From Rhypophila decipiens (lineage: Eukaryota > Ascomycota > Sordariomycetes > Sordariales > Naviculisporaceae): a stretch of DNA of 64,000 nt. A model generated the notes under the pieces. The model saw only the letters and a list, made by a program, of their open reading frames with translations. It was not told where the DNA came from and did not search any database. The stretch is taken from positions 496,001-560,000 of the forward strand of contig MU858049.1 in NCBI GenBank assembly GCA_033297075.1, given 5' to 3'. Below are positions 30,178 to 41,235 of this stretch, one piece after another (the stretch's first letter is position 1; each line of letters opens with the position of its first letter). Position numbers and translations under genes: made by a program.

Positions 30178-33000
30178 ATGGCAATGGGCACGAGTTTCTT
30201 GTGGTTGGCGGCCGCTCTGGGCCTGCTCGACTCCGGGTGCCACGCGAGCACTGTGCTTCCCCGGGATGCGGTGCCAGCAGGCTTTGTAGCACGGCCTTAT
30301 TATCCTGCACCCCACGGCGGTTGGACAGCCTCGTGGCGCGAGAGCTACGCCAAAGCCCAGGCCCTCGTCGAGCAGATGACGCTGGCGGAAAAGACAAACA
30401 TCACTGGTGGCGTTGGTATCTATATGGGTAAGTTTCTCAGTCATGGACAGACAAAAAGAATAATAGCTAACATGGAGTCTAGGGTCAGTTTTTCAGGTTT
30501 AATTTAGCCATCAAACGTGAACTTGCTAACAGGCTCTTGTAGACCCTGTGTAGGAAATACAGGCAGCGCAGACCGCCTCGGGTTTCCTCAGCTCTGCCTC
30601 CAGGACTCCGCCTTGGGCGTCGCTTCCACCGACAACATCACAGCCTTCCCGGCGGGCATCACGACGGGCGCCACCTTTGACAAGGACCTGATCTACGCTC
30701 GCGGAGTGGCTCTCGGCCAGGAGTTCCGCGGCAAGGGTGCCAATGTCTATCTCGGCCCTGCAGTCGGTCCCATGGGGCGAAAGCCCCTCGGCGGCCGGAA
30801 CTGGGAGGGCTTCGGTTCTGACCCGGTGCTCCAGGGCATCTCGGCGGCGCTGACGATCAAGGGAGTCCAGGCGCAGGGTGTCGTTGCGACCATCAAGCAT
30901 CTGATCGGAAACGAGCAGGAGATGTTTCGCATGTACAATCCCTTTCAGCCCGGATACAGCGCAAATATTGGTTAGTCTTTTTTTGGGGTTTGGAGAGAAG
31001 GTTGATAGCTGACGATAATTCCAGACGATCGAACCTTGCACGAGCTGTACCTCTGGCCGTTTGCCGACAGCGTCCACGCGGGCGTCGGCTCGGTCATGAC
31101 CGCTTACAACGCTGTCAACGGCTCGGCCTCGTCCCAGAACAGCTACCTGATTAACGGGATCCTTAAGGACGAGCTCGGGTTCCAGGGCTTCGTCATGTCC
31201 GACTGGCTATCCCAGATCTCGGGAGTAGCCTCTGCACTGGCCGGTCTCGACATGGCCATGCCCGGCGACACCATGGTCCCGCTCTTTGGCTTCAGCTACT
31301 GGAAGTACGACCTCAGCAGGTCCGTCCTGAACGGCTCGGTGCCCCTGGACCGGCTGAACGACATGACCACACGAATCGTCGCGGCATGGTACCAGATGGG
31401 CCAAGACAAGAACTACCCGCGCCCCAACTTTTCTTCCAACACCAAGAACCGCGAAGACCTCCTGTACCCAGCAGCCATCGCCTCGCCGCGAGGCCAAGTC
31501 AACTGGTTCGTCAACGTCCAGGCAGACCACTACAAGATCGCGCGCCAAGTGGCCCAGGACGCCATCACCTTGCTCAAGAACGACGACAACATCCTGCCTC
31601 TCTCTCCTTCCGCGTCTTTCAAAGTCTTCGGCACAGACGCTGCCGTCAACCCCGACGGACCCAACGCCTGCCTGAACCGCGCCTGCAACAAAGGAACACT
31701 AGGAATGGGCTGGGGCTCAGGCGTGGCAGACTACCCCTACTTTGACGACCCCATCTCTGCCATCCGCAAGCGCGCAGCAGACGTGACCTACTACCAGACG
31801 GACAATTTCCCTTCCGTTCCTACCCCGAAGGATTCCGACATCGCACTGGTATTTATCAACTCGGACGCTGGGGAGAACAGCTTCACAGTAGAAGGCAACA
31901 ACGGCGATCGAAACAGTGCCAAGCTCGCAGCATGGCACAACGGCGACGAGCTGGTCAAGCGCGCCGCAGCTAAATACAAGAACGTCATTGTCGTCGTGCA
32001 CACCGTCGGTCCCTTGCTTCTCGAACAATGGCACGACCTGCCCTCGGTCAAAGCAGTGCTATTCGCCCATCTACCAGGCCAGGAAGCCGGTGAATCCCTG
32101 ACCAACATTCTCTTCGGGGAGACCTCGCCCTGCGGCCATTTACCCTACTCCATCACCAAGAAAGCCGACGACCTCCCTTCCAGCGTCGCTGATCTCAAAG
32201 GCTTTGCCTTTGGCCAAGTCCAAGACACCTATAGTGAAGGGCTCTATATCGACTACCGCTACCTAAACAAAATGGGCACCAAACCGCGTTACGCCTTTGG
32301 CCACGGACTCTCCTACACAAACTTTTCTTTTTCAGAAATCTCAATCTCCCCGGTCACAAGATTAACAACCTCTTTACCTGGCCCCCGAGCTGCAAAAGCG
32401 CCCACTCCCCAATTCAGCACCGCGATCCCCCCCGCAAACGAAGCCAAGGCCCCCAAAGGATTCAACAAAATCTGGCGATACCTCTACTCGTGGCTTCTCG
32501 ACAATGAAGCTGACGAAGCTTACCAGATCGGCACTACAGGGTCGAAGAAATACCCATACCCAGAGGGCTACTCCAACGTCCAAACCGCCGGTCCAGCATC
32601 GGGCGGAGACGAAGGCGGGAATCCCGCCCTCTGGGAAACCGCATTCGAGGTTACGCTCAAGGTCAAGAACATAGGCACAAGGTTTTCTGGCAAGGCTTCG
32701 GTGCAGGGGTATGTGCAATATCCCGAGAGTAAATACGAGACGCCTATTGTGCAACTGAGGGATTTCGTCAAGACCAAGGAACTTGCGCCGGGCGAGGAGA
32801 CGACGGTTCGGTTGGGGTTTAAGAGGCGGGATTTGAGTGTTTGGGATGTTGAGGAGCAGAATTGGGTCGCGCCTGGGGTTAAGGCGGATGGGAGCATGGG
32901 ACGGTATACGATTTGGTTGGGGGAGAGTAGTGATCGCTTGAGGGTGGCGTGTTATACTGATACTTTGGAGTGTGAGGGGGGTTTGGAGCCTGTTGTTTGA
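30178..33000 (+). CDS. Secreted GH3 beta-glucosidase
   Basis: Preferred exons 30178-30427, a single G at 30483, 30543-30970 and 31025-33000 (884 aa). The alternative is one intron 30428-30532, which gives 887 aa with SCR inserted. It hydrolyses terminal beta-D-glucosyl residues, for example cellobiose, outside the cell. A signal peptide ([20 protein letters not shown]) is followed by the GH3 N-terminal barrel: [55 protein letters not shown] and GFVMSDW with the nucleophile Asp at about 286. The GH3 C-terminal domain follows ([37 protein letters not shown]), then GHGLSYTNF and a C-terminal fibronectin III-like domain ([21 protein letters not shown]). The last intron has a CTGAC branch. It is paired with the lipase as a divergent secreted hydrolase. 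Confidence 0.93.
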
Positions 33001-33253
33001 ACTTAAGGAGTTGGATTGCCTGTCTGCCTGCTATGGTAAGGTAGGGTAGGGTAGGGTACTGTAATTCCTGGCCAAGAAGGTCTTCTTGTCACCATCATCA
33101 GCTCCTTGGGTCGTGTCATTTGCACATATAAAGTACATACATACACCATCTCCTGGGTTAGTTTTCCTTATTAACTCGATAATTCATAATTCAGATGTTG
33201 CGAAAAGAAAGCCGTCGGTATAAACAAGTCCATAGATGGTACCATGACATTAC
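33001..33253. other. 3' region of the beta-glucosidase gene
   Basis: Contains a (GTAGG)n run at about 33041-33058 with three GGG blocks. No gene is seen. Confidence 0.5.
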
Positions 33254-33718
33254 TTACATGTTCTGTCCGAGGCTTGGATAGTTGTGGGCAACAAGAATTA
33301 AATCTCGTGGAACGAATTCCTCGGTTAATGGAGTAATCGAAAGATCGTCGTCATTGAACAGGGCATATAAAATATGTGGTTTTGGTGGATGGTAGACTCT
33401 GAAACTCAAGCTCGTTCTTGGTGTCTGATTGAAGCCGTAATGAATGTCGACGCAGGAGAGTGCCGGAAATTCTGTGACTATGTGACCCGAGGATAAAGCT
33501 ATTCTGAGTCGACGACATCGAAAGTCTGATCGACATAAGTCGCTGTCAATCCCCTCCTGTGGACCTAACTGATCTGTGGTAGCCAGATTGTCACGACGGG
33601 CATTGGTATAGGCCAGCTTTGATCGATGCGACCGGGGCAGTGGTTTCCCAAGTCGCAAAGACAAGCTTGTAGCGATATGATGATATGTCTCGTGGCTTTC
33701 CCATAATAGCGACACTGA
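33254..33718 (-). pseudogene. Orphan open frame without ATG, possible terminal-exon relic
   Basis: About 154 codons are open on the minus strand, ending ...AHNYPSLGQNM. The frame has no ATG near its 5' end; only GTG or upstream AG (possible acceptors such as ...TAGCTCAG) precede it, and the repeat copy 2 lies immediately upstream. No known domain is recognised. It may be the last exon of a gene whose 5' part was lost at the repeat, or chance. Confidence 0.2.
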
Positions 33719-33789
33719 GCTAGAGCTGGCTGGTACTTTGCTTGGGTTTCATCACTATATAGGAAATAAAATAGAATAAAAATAAAAAC

Positions 33790-34180
33790 CCAGAAAAGTC
33801 CAAAAAGCTCAGCAACCCTTTGGGGCTGCCTACGAAAAACCCATTTGTGGATTTTTACAACTCAGAGCCCATTCTTTGGGATTAGCTTCTTGAGTACTCT
33901 CACAAAGAACCTTGGTTCAATGTGCGAGAATGGAGGTATTAATTCCCCCCAGCTGGGCTCGAACCCTGGGGTTCGAGTAATATTCTCGTCAGTGTCCTGT
34001 TAAGGTTTCTGAAACGATCTGTTAACCAATCCGACTCGTCAGCCAGATTTGGTGGTGCCTTTTTCGGCGAGGGTTCGGCACAGTAGACCGGTTGATAACC
34101 TAAAGCCTTCCCGGGTGAGGGCCGGTAGAACCCACCCGAGGAAGTTGTTGACCGTATCGGCTCCGTTCCGTACCGCCAAC
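33790..34180 (+). repeat. Dispersed repeat, copy 2
   Basis: Shares ordered blocks with the reverse complement of 24700-25260 (see copy 1) but lacks the tandem duplication. It contains a perfect 8-bp inverted repeat with a 4-nt loop at 33958-33977 (CTCGAACC..GGTTCGAG). On the minus strand this includes a pol III B-box-like GGTTCGAGCCC, in the same orientation relative to the element as in copy 1. No open reading frame of note. Confidence 0.75.
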
Positions 34181-34707
34181 ATCTATTGAATCTTGTATCT
34201 ACGTTTTCTTTCCTGTCCTGACACGGTCTTGATTACCGTGGTTCTCATGTCCCTGCGTGCTCGTTCTTAAGAAGCCGTTGTTTGATCAAGAGTCGGCACG
34301 CACAGAAGGGAGTCGATCGAGAGGGTGGTAGAAGGGTATTTGGAGAGCAGAAAGCTTGATCTTGGTGGATTGAATCTCTCGGCGAGTTATATGATTGAAA
34401 ACATCGTCGCCGTTCTCGTTATCGTCGAACAGGGCAGACAGACATGGGAAAGCATTGCTTACCAGGAACCAAAGGCCAGAATGCACCTGCTTGTCAACCA
34501 CTGCAAAGACGTGCAGAATCGCTAGCCTTTTGGTACTAATCTCTACAAGGAGTCAGTCACTGTCCGAGGGGGAGCTTCCGGCACCGTCGTCGTCGTCGGA
34601 AGCGGCGGCCCTTGGGGTGCTTGTTGATAGTGAATCGGAGACTGGTCACCACCACCAGCTGGGCTCCTTTTTTATTTTCTCAACATGCGTCTATTTTAGT
34701 AGAGATC
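34181..34707. other. Intergenic, no gene supported
   Basis: An 80-codon open frame on the plus strand ends at 34525 (...HLLVNHCKDVQNR) but starts without ATG and has no recognised domain. The DUF2011 3' end follows. Confidence 0.35.
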
Positions 34708-35616
34708 TCAATCCTCACCTTCAGACATTGAGTTGTTGGCTCCATCATCACCTTGATAAGCCTCCTCCCCTCCACCACCACCACCACCAGCCAATTTCCT
34801 CATCTCCCTCTCCTTCTGCCTCCGCTTGAGCTTCTTCTCCCGATTCAACCTCTTCTTCTTCTCCTTGAGATGTTCCTCCTTGGTCATCTTTGCCTTCTCC
34901 AGTTCCAACGCAGCTTTGTGTTTGGTCCTACTCGCTATCCTGCCCTTCTTGTTCAGCTTCTTCTTCTTGCCCGTTGTTTTACCCGGCACAACAACAACAG
35001 CCGGTTTATTGTCGTCGCCTTTCTGATCCGTAACCGTAATCTTGACAACCCTCCACGGCAACTCCAGCCCCCAAGCTCGCTGCCTGGCCCCTTTCAAAAT
35101 ATCACTCGCATCAATAGCAGCCGACGCAAACTGCTCTTTCTGCTCGGGACTGAGTTCCCCTCTGATGTAATACGACAGAGGCCGAGGCTCAACGATCCCG
35201 CCGCTGTTTTCATCATATTCCCCGGGGGGTCTCTCATTCTCGGCAGGTGGGAGAATAACCTTTTGAGCTGGCCCGGTGGAGAATAGACGGAATTCGAATT
35301 CTGGCTCTGCTGGTGGTTCGGGTTCTTCTTGTTGTGGTCTTCCGTCTGGATCTGTTTCGTCTTGTGCTGCTTGCTGGTCTTGGTCATCAAAGTCGACTGT
35401 GAGTATGGTTGAGAGTTTTGCTCTGAGTTTGGCTTGGATCTCGGCTTTTTCGTCTTCTTCTGGGCTGGAGTGACGCGTGGACTCTGTGTCAAATAGATCC
35501 TCCCGCCGAATACTATTTGTTGGTGTGCATTCCCAGGTTAACTAAGAGCGAGAGATGGAAAGAGATTGAGAATTGGGATTCAAGGCTTACCGCTTTGCAT
35601 CCGGTAACTCAAACAT
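34708..35616 (-). CDS. DUF2011 family protein
   Basis: Predicted exons (5' to 3') 35616-35591 and 35512-34708 (276 aa). The 26-nt first exon encodes MFELPDAK plus two bases; the GTAAGC donor, TTAAC branch and TAG acceptor join it to give MFELPDAKRIRREDLF, the characteristic start of fungal DUF2011 proteins. The middle contains EFEFRLFSTGPAQKVIL and RPLSYYIRGELSPEQKEQF. The C-terminus is strongly basic (KKKKLNKKGRIASRTKHKAALE, KEKKKRLNREKKLKRRQKEREMRK) with predicted coiled coil, then a poly-Gly run encoded by (CCA)n on the plus strand and an acidic end. The biochemical function is unknown; the basic region suggests nuclear or nucleolar location. Frames on the opposite strand are shadows. Confidence 0.85.
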
Positions 35617-38600
35617 TTTTTGGTCAGCTTGTGTCTTTTATTCTGGTGGATGAGTATGTTGCTCAGCGTCTGGGATATTTTAAATCCAAGTCGTCAAATG
35701 AGTGAGATGTGTGTGGAGTGAGGTGTAGCGATGCATGCAGTGAAGTCATCACCGATGGGGTCCTCAGTGGTGTGGACTTGTGCCGGTGATGTCGAAAATC
35801 CAATGCGGAGATAACGGAGTTAGGCCAAGCGAGAGAGCATTGACCATGAGTTAGAAAAATTCCCGTCGGTCGTCGTCCAATATCTCTCCAGCTGAGCGCC
35901 AGCTGCAGTTTGTGTAACCCTTGAAGCTGCCCATATTAATTACGTAATCAACTATGTCTTCATCGTAGGATCCACTCTCCACACAACGTTTCATTTCTTG
36001 GCAACCTCCATCTTGATCCGTCTTGGCACAGGTACAAGGAGGTCCCTCCGCCTCTTCCTCGCTTCGTCTGGCTCCGCCATCTGCATCTATCATATCCGAA
36101 GTATCCATCCATATTTCAGGTAGGTAGGTAACAGGTCGGTAATGCACAATGTCTTTTGCGAAAAGATAATTAAAGAAACATGTGTGCATATCGCACCAGG
36201 AAGATCATCCACATCCACTGACCGATGACAAGGCGCTAGACGTCCTTTCGGTGCGGAGACGACACGTCCGAATGTCCTGTCTTCCTGCCCCGGCGACACC
36301 GGGTGTTCCGAAAAGCTTGTGATTTTAATCGTCTCCCATACAATCTTTCGATACGTCAATGTATTCTTAAGTAAATTTGGGTTTGGTTTTCTGCAACGCC
36401 ATAACCACGCGCCGTACCGTGGTCCGAAATCGCTGCTTGGCTAAGCACCAGACTGCAGCAGAAATGCAGAGAGTGTAATCCGTAAAAGCAGGTTAGTGTG
36501 ATATGTATTGTACTTGTTCAAGCACCATTCCTTCCAGGCACCACACACATCACTGGGGTCGGTCTACACTACACTCGGTCTAGCGTGTCGGGAACTTTCT
36601 TGCTCCAAGCCGGTCGGTTGGCAACGCCCGCAGCAAGAGCGGGCGGGCGGGCGGTCGGGGATCTGGCCGTTAACGTTATCTTGCTTGCGTTATCCTTCCC
36701 GTTGAGGGGGAAGGACATACCAAAAAAGGGGGGCTTGACACGTGTGGACAGAGGCACAGCAGAGCAAATGACAAGTTCAAGAACTCAATTGGAGGGCGGG
36801 GAAGAGACGGCACGGTGGGGGGTAGGAATGTCTGTCTTCATACAGAACCTTTTTTGGATTTGTTCAACAGATCAGCTTTTTGTTTGCCCAGGTAAGCATC
36901 ATGACATATTTAATGCTCCGTGTCCGTCGACTTAATATCGTGTATGCCCTGGCTCGGTACAGTATCCATCTGTACGGAGACGATATGTTTATGACGGAGA
37001 TGTTAGTAGTCAGGGAGGCGGTAAAGTACGTTAGGTGCCGATGCCATTGGGCTTGTTAGTGCTCTTGATGCATGAATTATTCATCTCATACCACAACGCA
37101 CTACCGGTATGTGTATAGTTCACTACCCTTGAATAAGATATCGGAAGCATTGACGAAACTTGAACTATAAAAATTTAATATAACTTTTAGCTTTTCTATC
37201 ACCCTTGTTGTACCAGGTTATGGTGTTTCGTTTTGACATTTCTGCCGATAATACCTCCGTCTAGATTTCCCTAAAGTCTGTTTGTTATATGTTAGGTATC
37301 CATCTATTACCAGTATTTAGCAGCTTCATCTTACAATCCTGAACCGCAAACCCGGTTCAGGGAAATTATAAAAAGCGCCCCCAGGCTATCTCATTTGACC
37401 TATCGTCCTATATAAATTCCCAAATCAGATCTCGGCGTAGTACAAAAAAGAAATCGGACCGGTGCGGCATAACATCAAACCAATATGCGCTACCGCGCCG
37501 CCCATGAAAGGTCCAATTTCGTGTTCTCCTAGTCGTCGGTGAAAGAAAACTGAACTTTGTGCCGAAAAGTCTCAGATGATCAGCTGTTTGTTCACCGAGT
37601 GCTTTTGTCTGTTATTGTCGCTTATTCAGCATGATGATGTATCAATAGTACAAGGTCGGTACGCCGGTAGTTCACCTCGCCTCACGACATCAAGCAACGC
37701 AACGAAATCTGGAAAAATCTAGGCAATGTAACTTTCAGGGTCCAAATACAACAGGAAAAACTCTAGCGAGCACGGTAAAAAGAGTACGAATGAAACAATA
37801 GTCTCCGTATATGAGCTTTGTTAATGACCTTTCGTGGTAGATGGCAAAACGCTCCAACGATATCAGGATTCAGAGCATCTCTACGTATCTTGCAATGCAC
37901 CACCATTCTCACGGTGATGAGGGAATCAAAATTCCAGATCTGACTTGGTGTAATATTGCTAAGGACGCCAAATGCGTCATGCTAGCTATCTTGTCTTGCC
38001 TACAAACTAGAGTTACATCCCATCCCACTCATATCTCGGGCTGAACATAGCTCCGCTACCTAGAATGATCAAGGCTCAAAACATGACTTGGAGGTGGTGG
38101 CCGTTAAAGGAAACAGTGTGATATATCGCGAGATGTACAAAGGCGGGAAAAGGACGGGTTCGGTAGAGAGATAAAGGAGGTATGTATCCAAGTAGGTAAG
38201 ATATCGACAGAAATAAAAAGATGGAAATAGTACTAAGCATATACACACAGTCCCCGTAGGGAGCCCAGCTCAACAGCCAGGCATTACTTGAAAGAAAATG
38301 AGATGATATACGCTCAAAAACGAATTGTGCCGCCCAAAATCTGCACCCGCGAGAGGATGAGAGAATATAGAAAACAAACTTTTGTGTCCATGCCAGAATT
38401 GAATAGGAAATATGCCAGACAGAAATTGCCGCGCCAAACCAGCTTGCATAGAAGAAACGGAGCTGAAATGTCCAACGAGTCGGCGACCACCTCGTTCTCT
38501 TGGCATATTGCAGGTTTGCCGGTTTATCATAAATGTATCAGATGGTTTATCGCCAGACAGGACAGGACAGGCTTGACCCTCCCTCCGGTCTCTCCAATAA

Positions 38601-39056
38601 ATATATTCCCTAAATCTTGGAGTTGACCTAGTTTCCCTCCATCACTGTCCTGGAAGACACTGGTGATGATCTTTTCCCGAGAAGGGCGGTAACCGTGGCG
38701 TCGAAGGAGCTCGAAGAATACCCAGAGATGCAATTGTTGGCGAACGATATCCCATCTTCGTATATTCGAAATTGCCAACGCGTTCGATGCCGATCTTCCG
38801 TCGCCATTCGGTCTTCTCACTCGGGGTTCGGAAAAGTCTCCGTGGGCTCATGAATCGTCCGAACCTTGCATATATCTCCCCCATCTCTTTCCTTCCATGT
38901 CTGGCATTCTTCTCCTTGTGGCGACACACTCGAATAGGGTATTATTGGAAACATGGTATCCGTTTGACAAACGCCGAGCGCCCAAGTGGTGTGTTTATGT
39001 GAATTTATTATTGACCAAAGACTTTCGCTTAGCCTTTTCGAGTTTTTGTCTAACCC
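35617..39056. other. Long intergenic region, no gene supported
   Basis: About 3.4 kb upstream of the DUF2011 gene and downstream of the NDT80-type gene. A 112-codon minus frame at 35851-36189 starts with ATG and is acidic and Cys-containing, but has no recognisable family. ATTACGTAAT at 35939-35948 is a perfect palindrome containing TTACGTAA, the kind of site bound by AP-1-like bZIP factors. 37100-38050 is moderately AT-rich. The 3' untranslated region of the transcription factor gene probably lies near 39000. Confidence 0.4.
36641..36660 (+). other. G-quadruplex-type motif
   Basis: Four G-runs with loops of 1, 1 and 5 nt (GGGCGGGCGGGCGGTCGGGG) satisfy the usual quadruplex pattern on the plus strand. 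Preceded by GC, it also forms (GCGG)4 at 36639-36654. Non-coding. Confidence 0.7.
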
Positions 39057-41235
39057 TTACGTGGCATTCCAGGCGTAATGGCTCACACCTCCGTAGGGTG
39101 CCGAGTGGGGAGGCGGCGCCGCCGACTGCGGGTGCTGCGAATGTGGTTCGGACTTGGTGGTGCTTGGATATGCATACGGCCTATCGCCGCCGCTCGAGTT
39201 GTAAGAGACACTCGGTGCTGACGGCTCACCAGCCGTGGTCGTCCACGACTGGGAGGGCGGGAAATAGTCTCTCGGAGGAGGCGCACTTGGGGGTGCGGAA
39301 GAGGGCGCCGACGAGGCCTCTTGGGATGGGGTGCCGTATCCCGGTGGCGGCGGGTGCTGGGATTGTGGGCTAATCTCGCTCGATGCGCTGTTAACATAAG
39401 GCGGGCCGTACCGATACTCGCCGGAATTGGGATCGTTCGAGAGCGACCCAGCGCTGTGGACAGACTGGTGGTTTGCGTGGCGAGGGCTTTTGGATGGCCG
39501 AGGGTTGTTGTCGACATAGCGCGGCACGTTCAATGAATTGTCCGATGTCGTGGAAAGAGACAGATGCGGCGGCGCAGAGGTCCCTTGAACGTATGTAGCG
39601 TATTGTGTCCGGATAGGAGCCGGCTGTTGGTCTTGGGCAGCCATGGACAACTGTACTGATGGCATGGAGGTTTGCGGCTGCGATGGCATCTCTTGCGGTT
39701 CAGCCGTGAAGTTGGCGGTGCCAGACAGAGGCATCTTGGGGTATGGGTCGGGAGCCATGGAGGATGTCGGGTATGAAGCAGAACCCGGATTGTGCGGAAT
39801 CGGGGCCTGGCTAGAGGGATTCCATGTCGTGGGATACGAGCTGAATTGGCGCCATGTTAGTTCCTGACAGCCCTGGGGTAAAACAGCCGCAAGTCGAATT
39901 GGGACTTACTTGGATCGCATCTGCATCGGGCTCTGAGGCATTTGCTTGGAAGCGCTGAAGGTGAAGGCCGTTCTCGGAAGCTCCATGCTCGAAACTCGGG
40001 GCCTCGAGTCGTATGGGGGCTTGTTCAAAATGACAGCCTGAGCAACGATTCCGTGACCGGTCTCAACCAGAGTCTGCCCCCGAGAACCGGCACTGGATCC
40101 GAGCAAGGGGATCTCCTTCCGTGCCTGGAAGTTGCGCGGGCTCCTTCCGCGAACAACAATGGGAGATGTCGTGAGCTCCGAGAGCACAAGCTTCTGTCCG
40201 TTGGCCAATGTTCCATGCAGCTTAAGATGGAGAACGAAATGCTGCTGTAGCTCCTTCCTCCTTCCGTTGTTGGCAGTCGCACTAGAGATTGCAGAAACAC
40301 ACCGGTTAGCACCAAAAATTCAGCCCATGCACCCGAGCGAGAGAAGGAGCGACCTACATTCGAAATTGGAGACGCCTCCATCCAATGGGATAAATCGCGT
40401 AGTGATCTCCCGCATTTTCCTCCTCTTCCTCAGACCATGGAATCAACGGGAGCGGGGGAGGCTCTTGATCGGGACCTTGGCTGATCTCGGGCGAGTTTGG
40501 CGGCGGTGTCTTCCAGGGAATGACAATGAGGCGTACGGGGTGGCCATCGACCGACTCGATGGCGGATATGCTGACTTCCATATTCTTGATCTGGCTTGTC
40601 TCGCCAGTCTCAAGCATGACAGACAGAGGAATCTGAGGGAAGCAGAGGCTCCCGCTGATCTGGAACAGGTTGCGCCGGTAGCAGGTCAACTCGGCGTTCA
40701 TGCCACTGCCATCCCCGGCACCCGTGGGAAACTCGGAAAGGAAAAACATCCCATGAAGCTGGGCGTCAATCTCCATCTCGTGAATCCGGCCCTTTCCATC
40801 GACAATCGTGTGCTTGTCTCCCACCTTCTTGAAGGACAGGAGCTTTTGGTCATGATTGACGGCCGGCTTGTAGTCGTCCCGGAGATCCTGGACCATCTCG
40901 GTGTAAGGGGCTTGGTCGACCTGTGAATAGGGGCGCTTCAGACTGTTGATGCTCGGAATGTTCATCAGAGACGGATGCGGGAATCTCTCGTATCCATCGC
41001 CCTCCTCATGAGGGGGCCGACCTTGGTGATACTGCGGATAGTCCATGGTGTGTTGACGGCTCCGAGGCCGAACGAGATGGGACGAGTTTCCTTGGGGTCC
41101 CGTTACTGGCGACTCTTGGGTGCTATATCGACCAGGCATCTGCACCGGGTTTGGATAATTGGACCACATGTTCCCATGCTGCGACTCAGCCCTCATCTCT
41201 GCCATACTGACCGTGTATGTTGCCGTGGTTGACAT
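39057..41235 (-). CDS. NDT80/PhoG-like transcription factor (VIB-1/XprG/FSD-1 family)
   Basis: Predicted exons (5' to 3') 41235-40358, 40281-39910 and 39840-39057 (677 aa); branch sites CTAAC in both introns, phases consistent. The p53-like NDT80 DNA-binding domain spans about 110-360: HEMEIDAQLHGMFFLSEF, ELTCYRRNLFQISGSL, VRLIVIPWKTPPPNSPE, YPIGWRRLQFR then ATANNGRRKELQQ and the family signature VVRGRSPRNFQARKEIPL. The C-terminal 260 residues are Pro/Ser/Gln-rich and disordered. Relatives in Neurospora (VIB-1) and Aspergillus (XprG) control heterokaryon-incompatibility death, starvation responses and secreted hydrolases; which paralogue this is cannot be settled here. The frame continues upstream without ATG, so MSTTATYTV at 41235 is the start. 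The upstream region is exceptionally long. Confidence 0.88.

Noticed and set aside
30428..30532. Single 105-nt intron in the beta-glucosidase gene
   Set aside because: Possible and kept as the alternative, but it inserts SCR into the conserved PCVGNTG region and uses the branch site of the next acceptor as its own 3' end.
33041..33058. Telomere-like GGGTA repeats
   Set aside because: The unit is GTAGG with only three G-runs, not the fungal TTAGGG, and it lies between ordinary genes.
39057..41235. Velvet-domain regulator
   Set aside because: Considered because of the Pro/Ser-rich regulator layout, but the RGRSPRNFQARKE signature and TCYRRN box identify the NDT80/PhoG domain instead.
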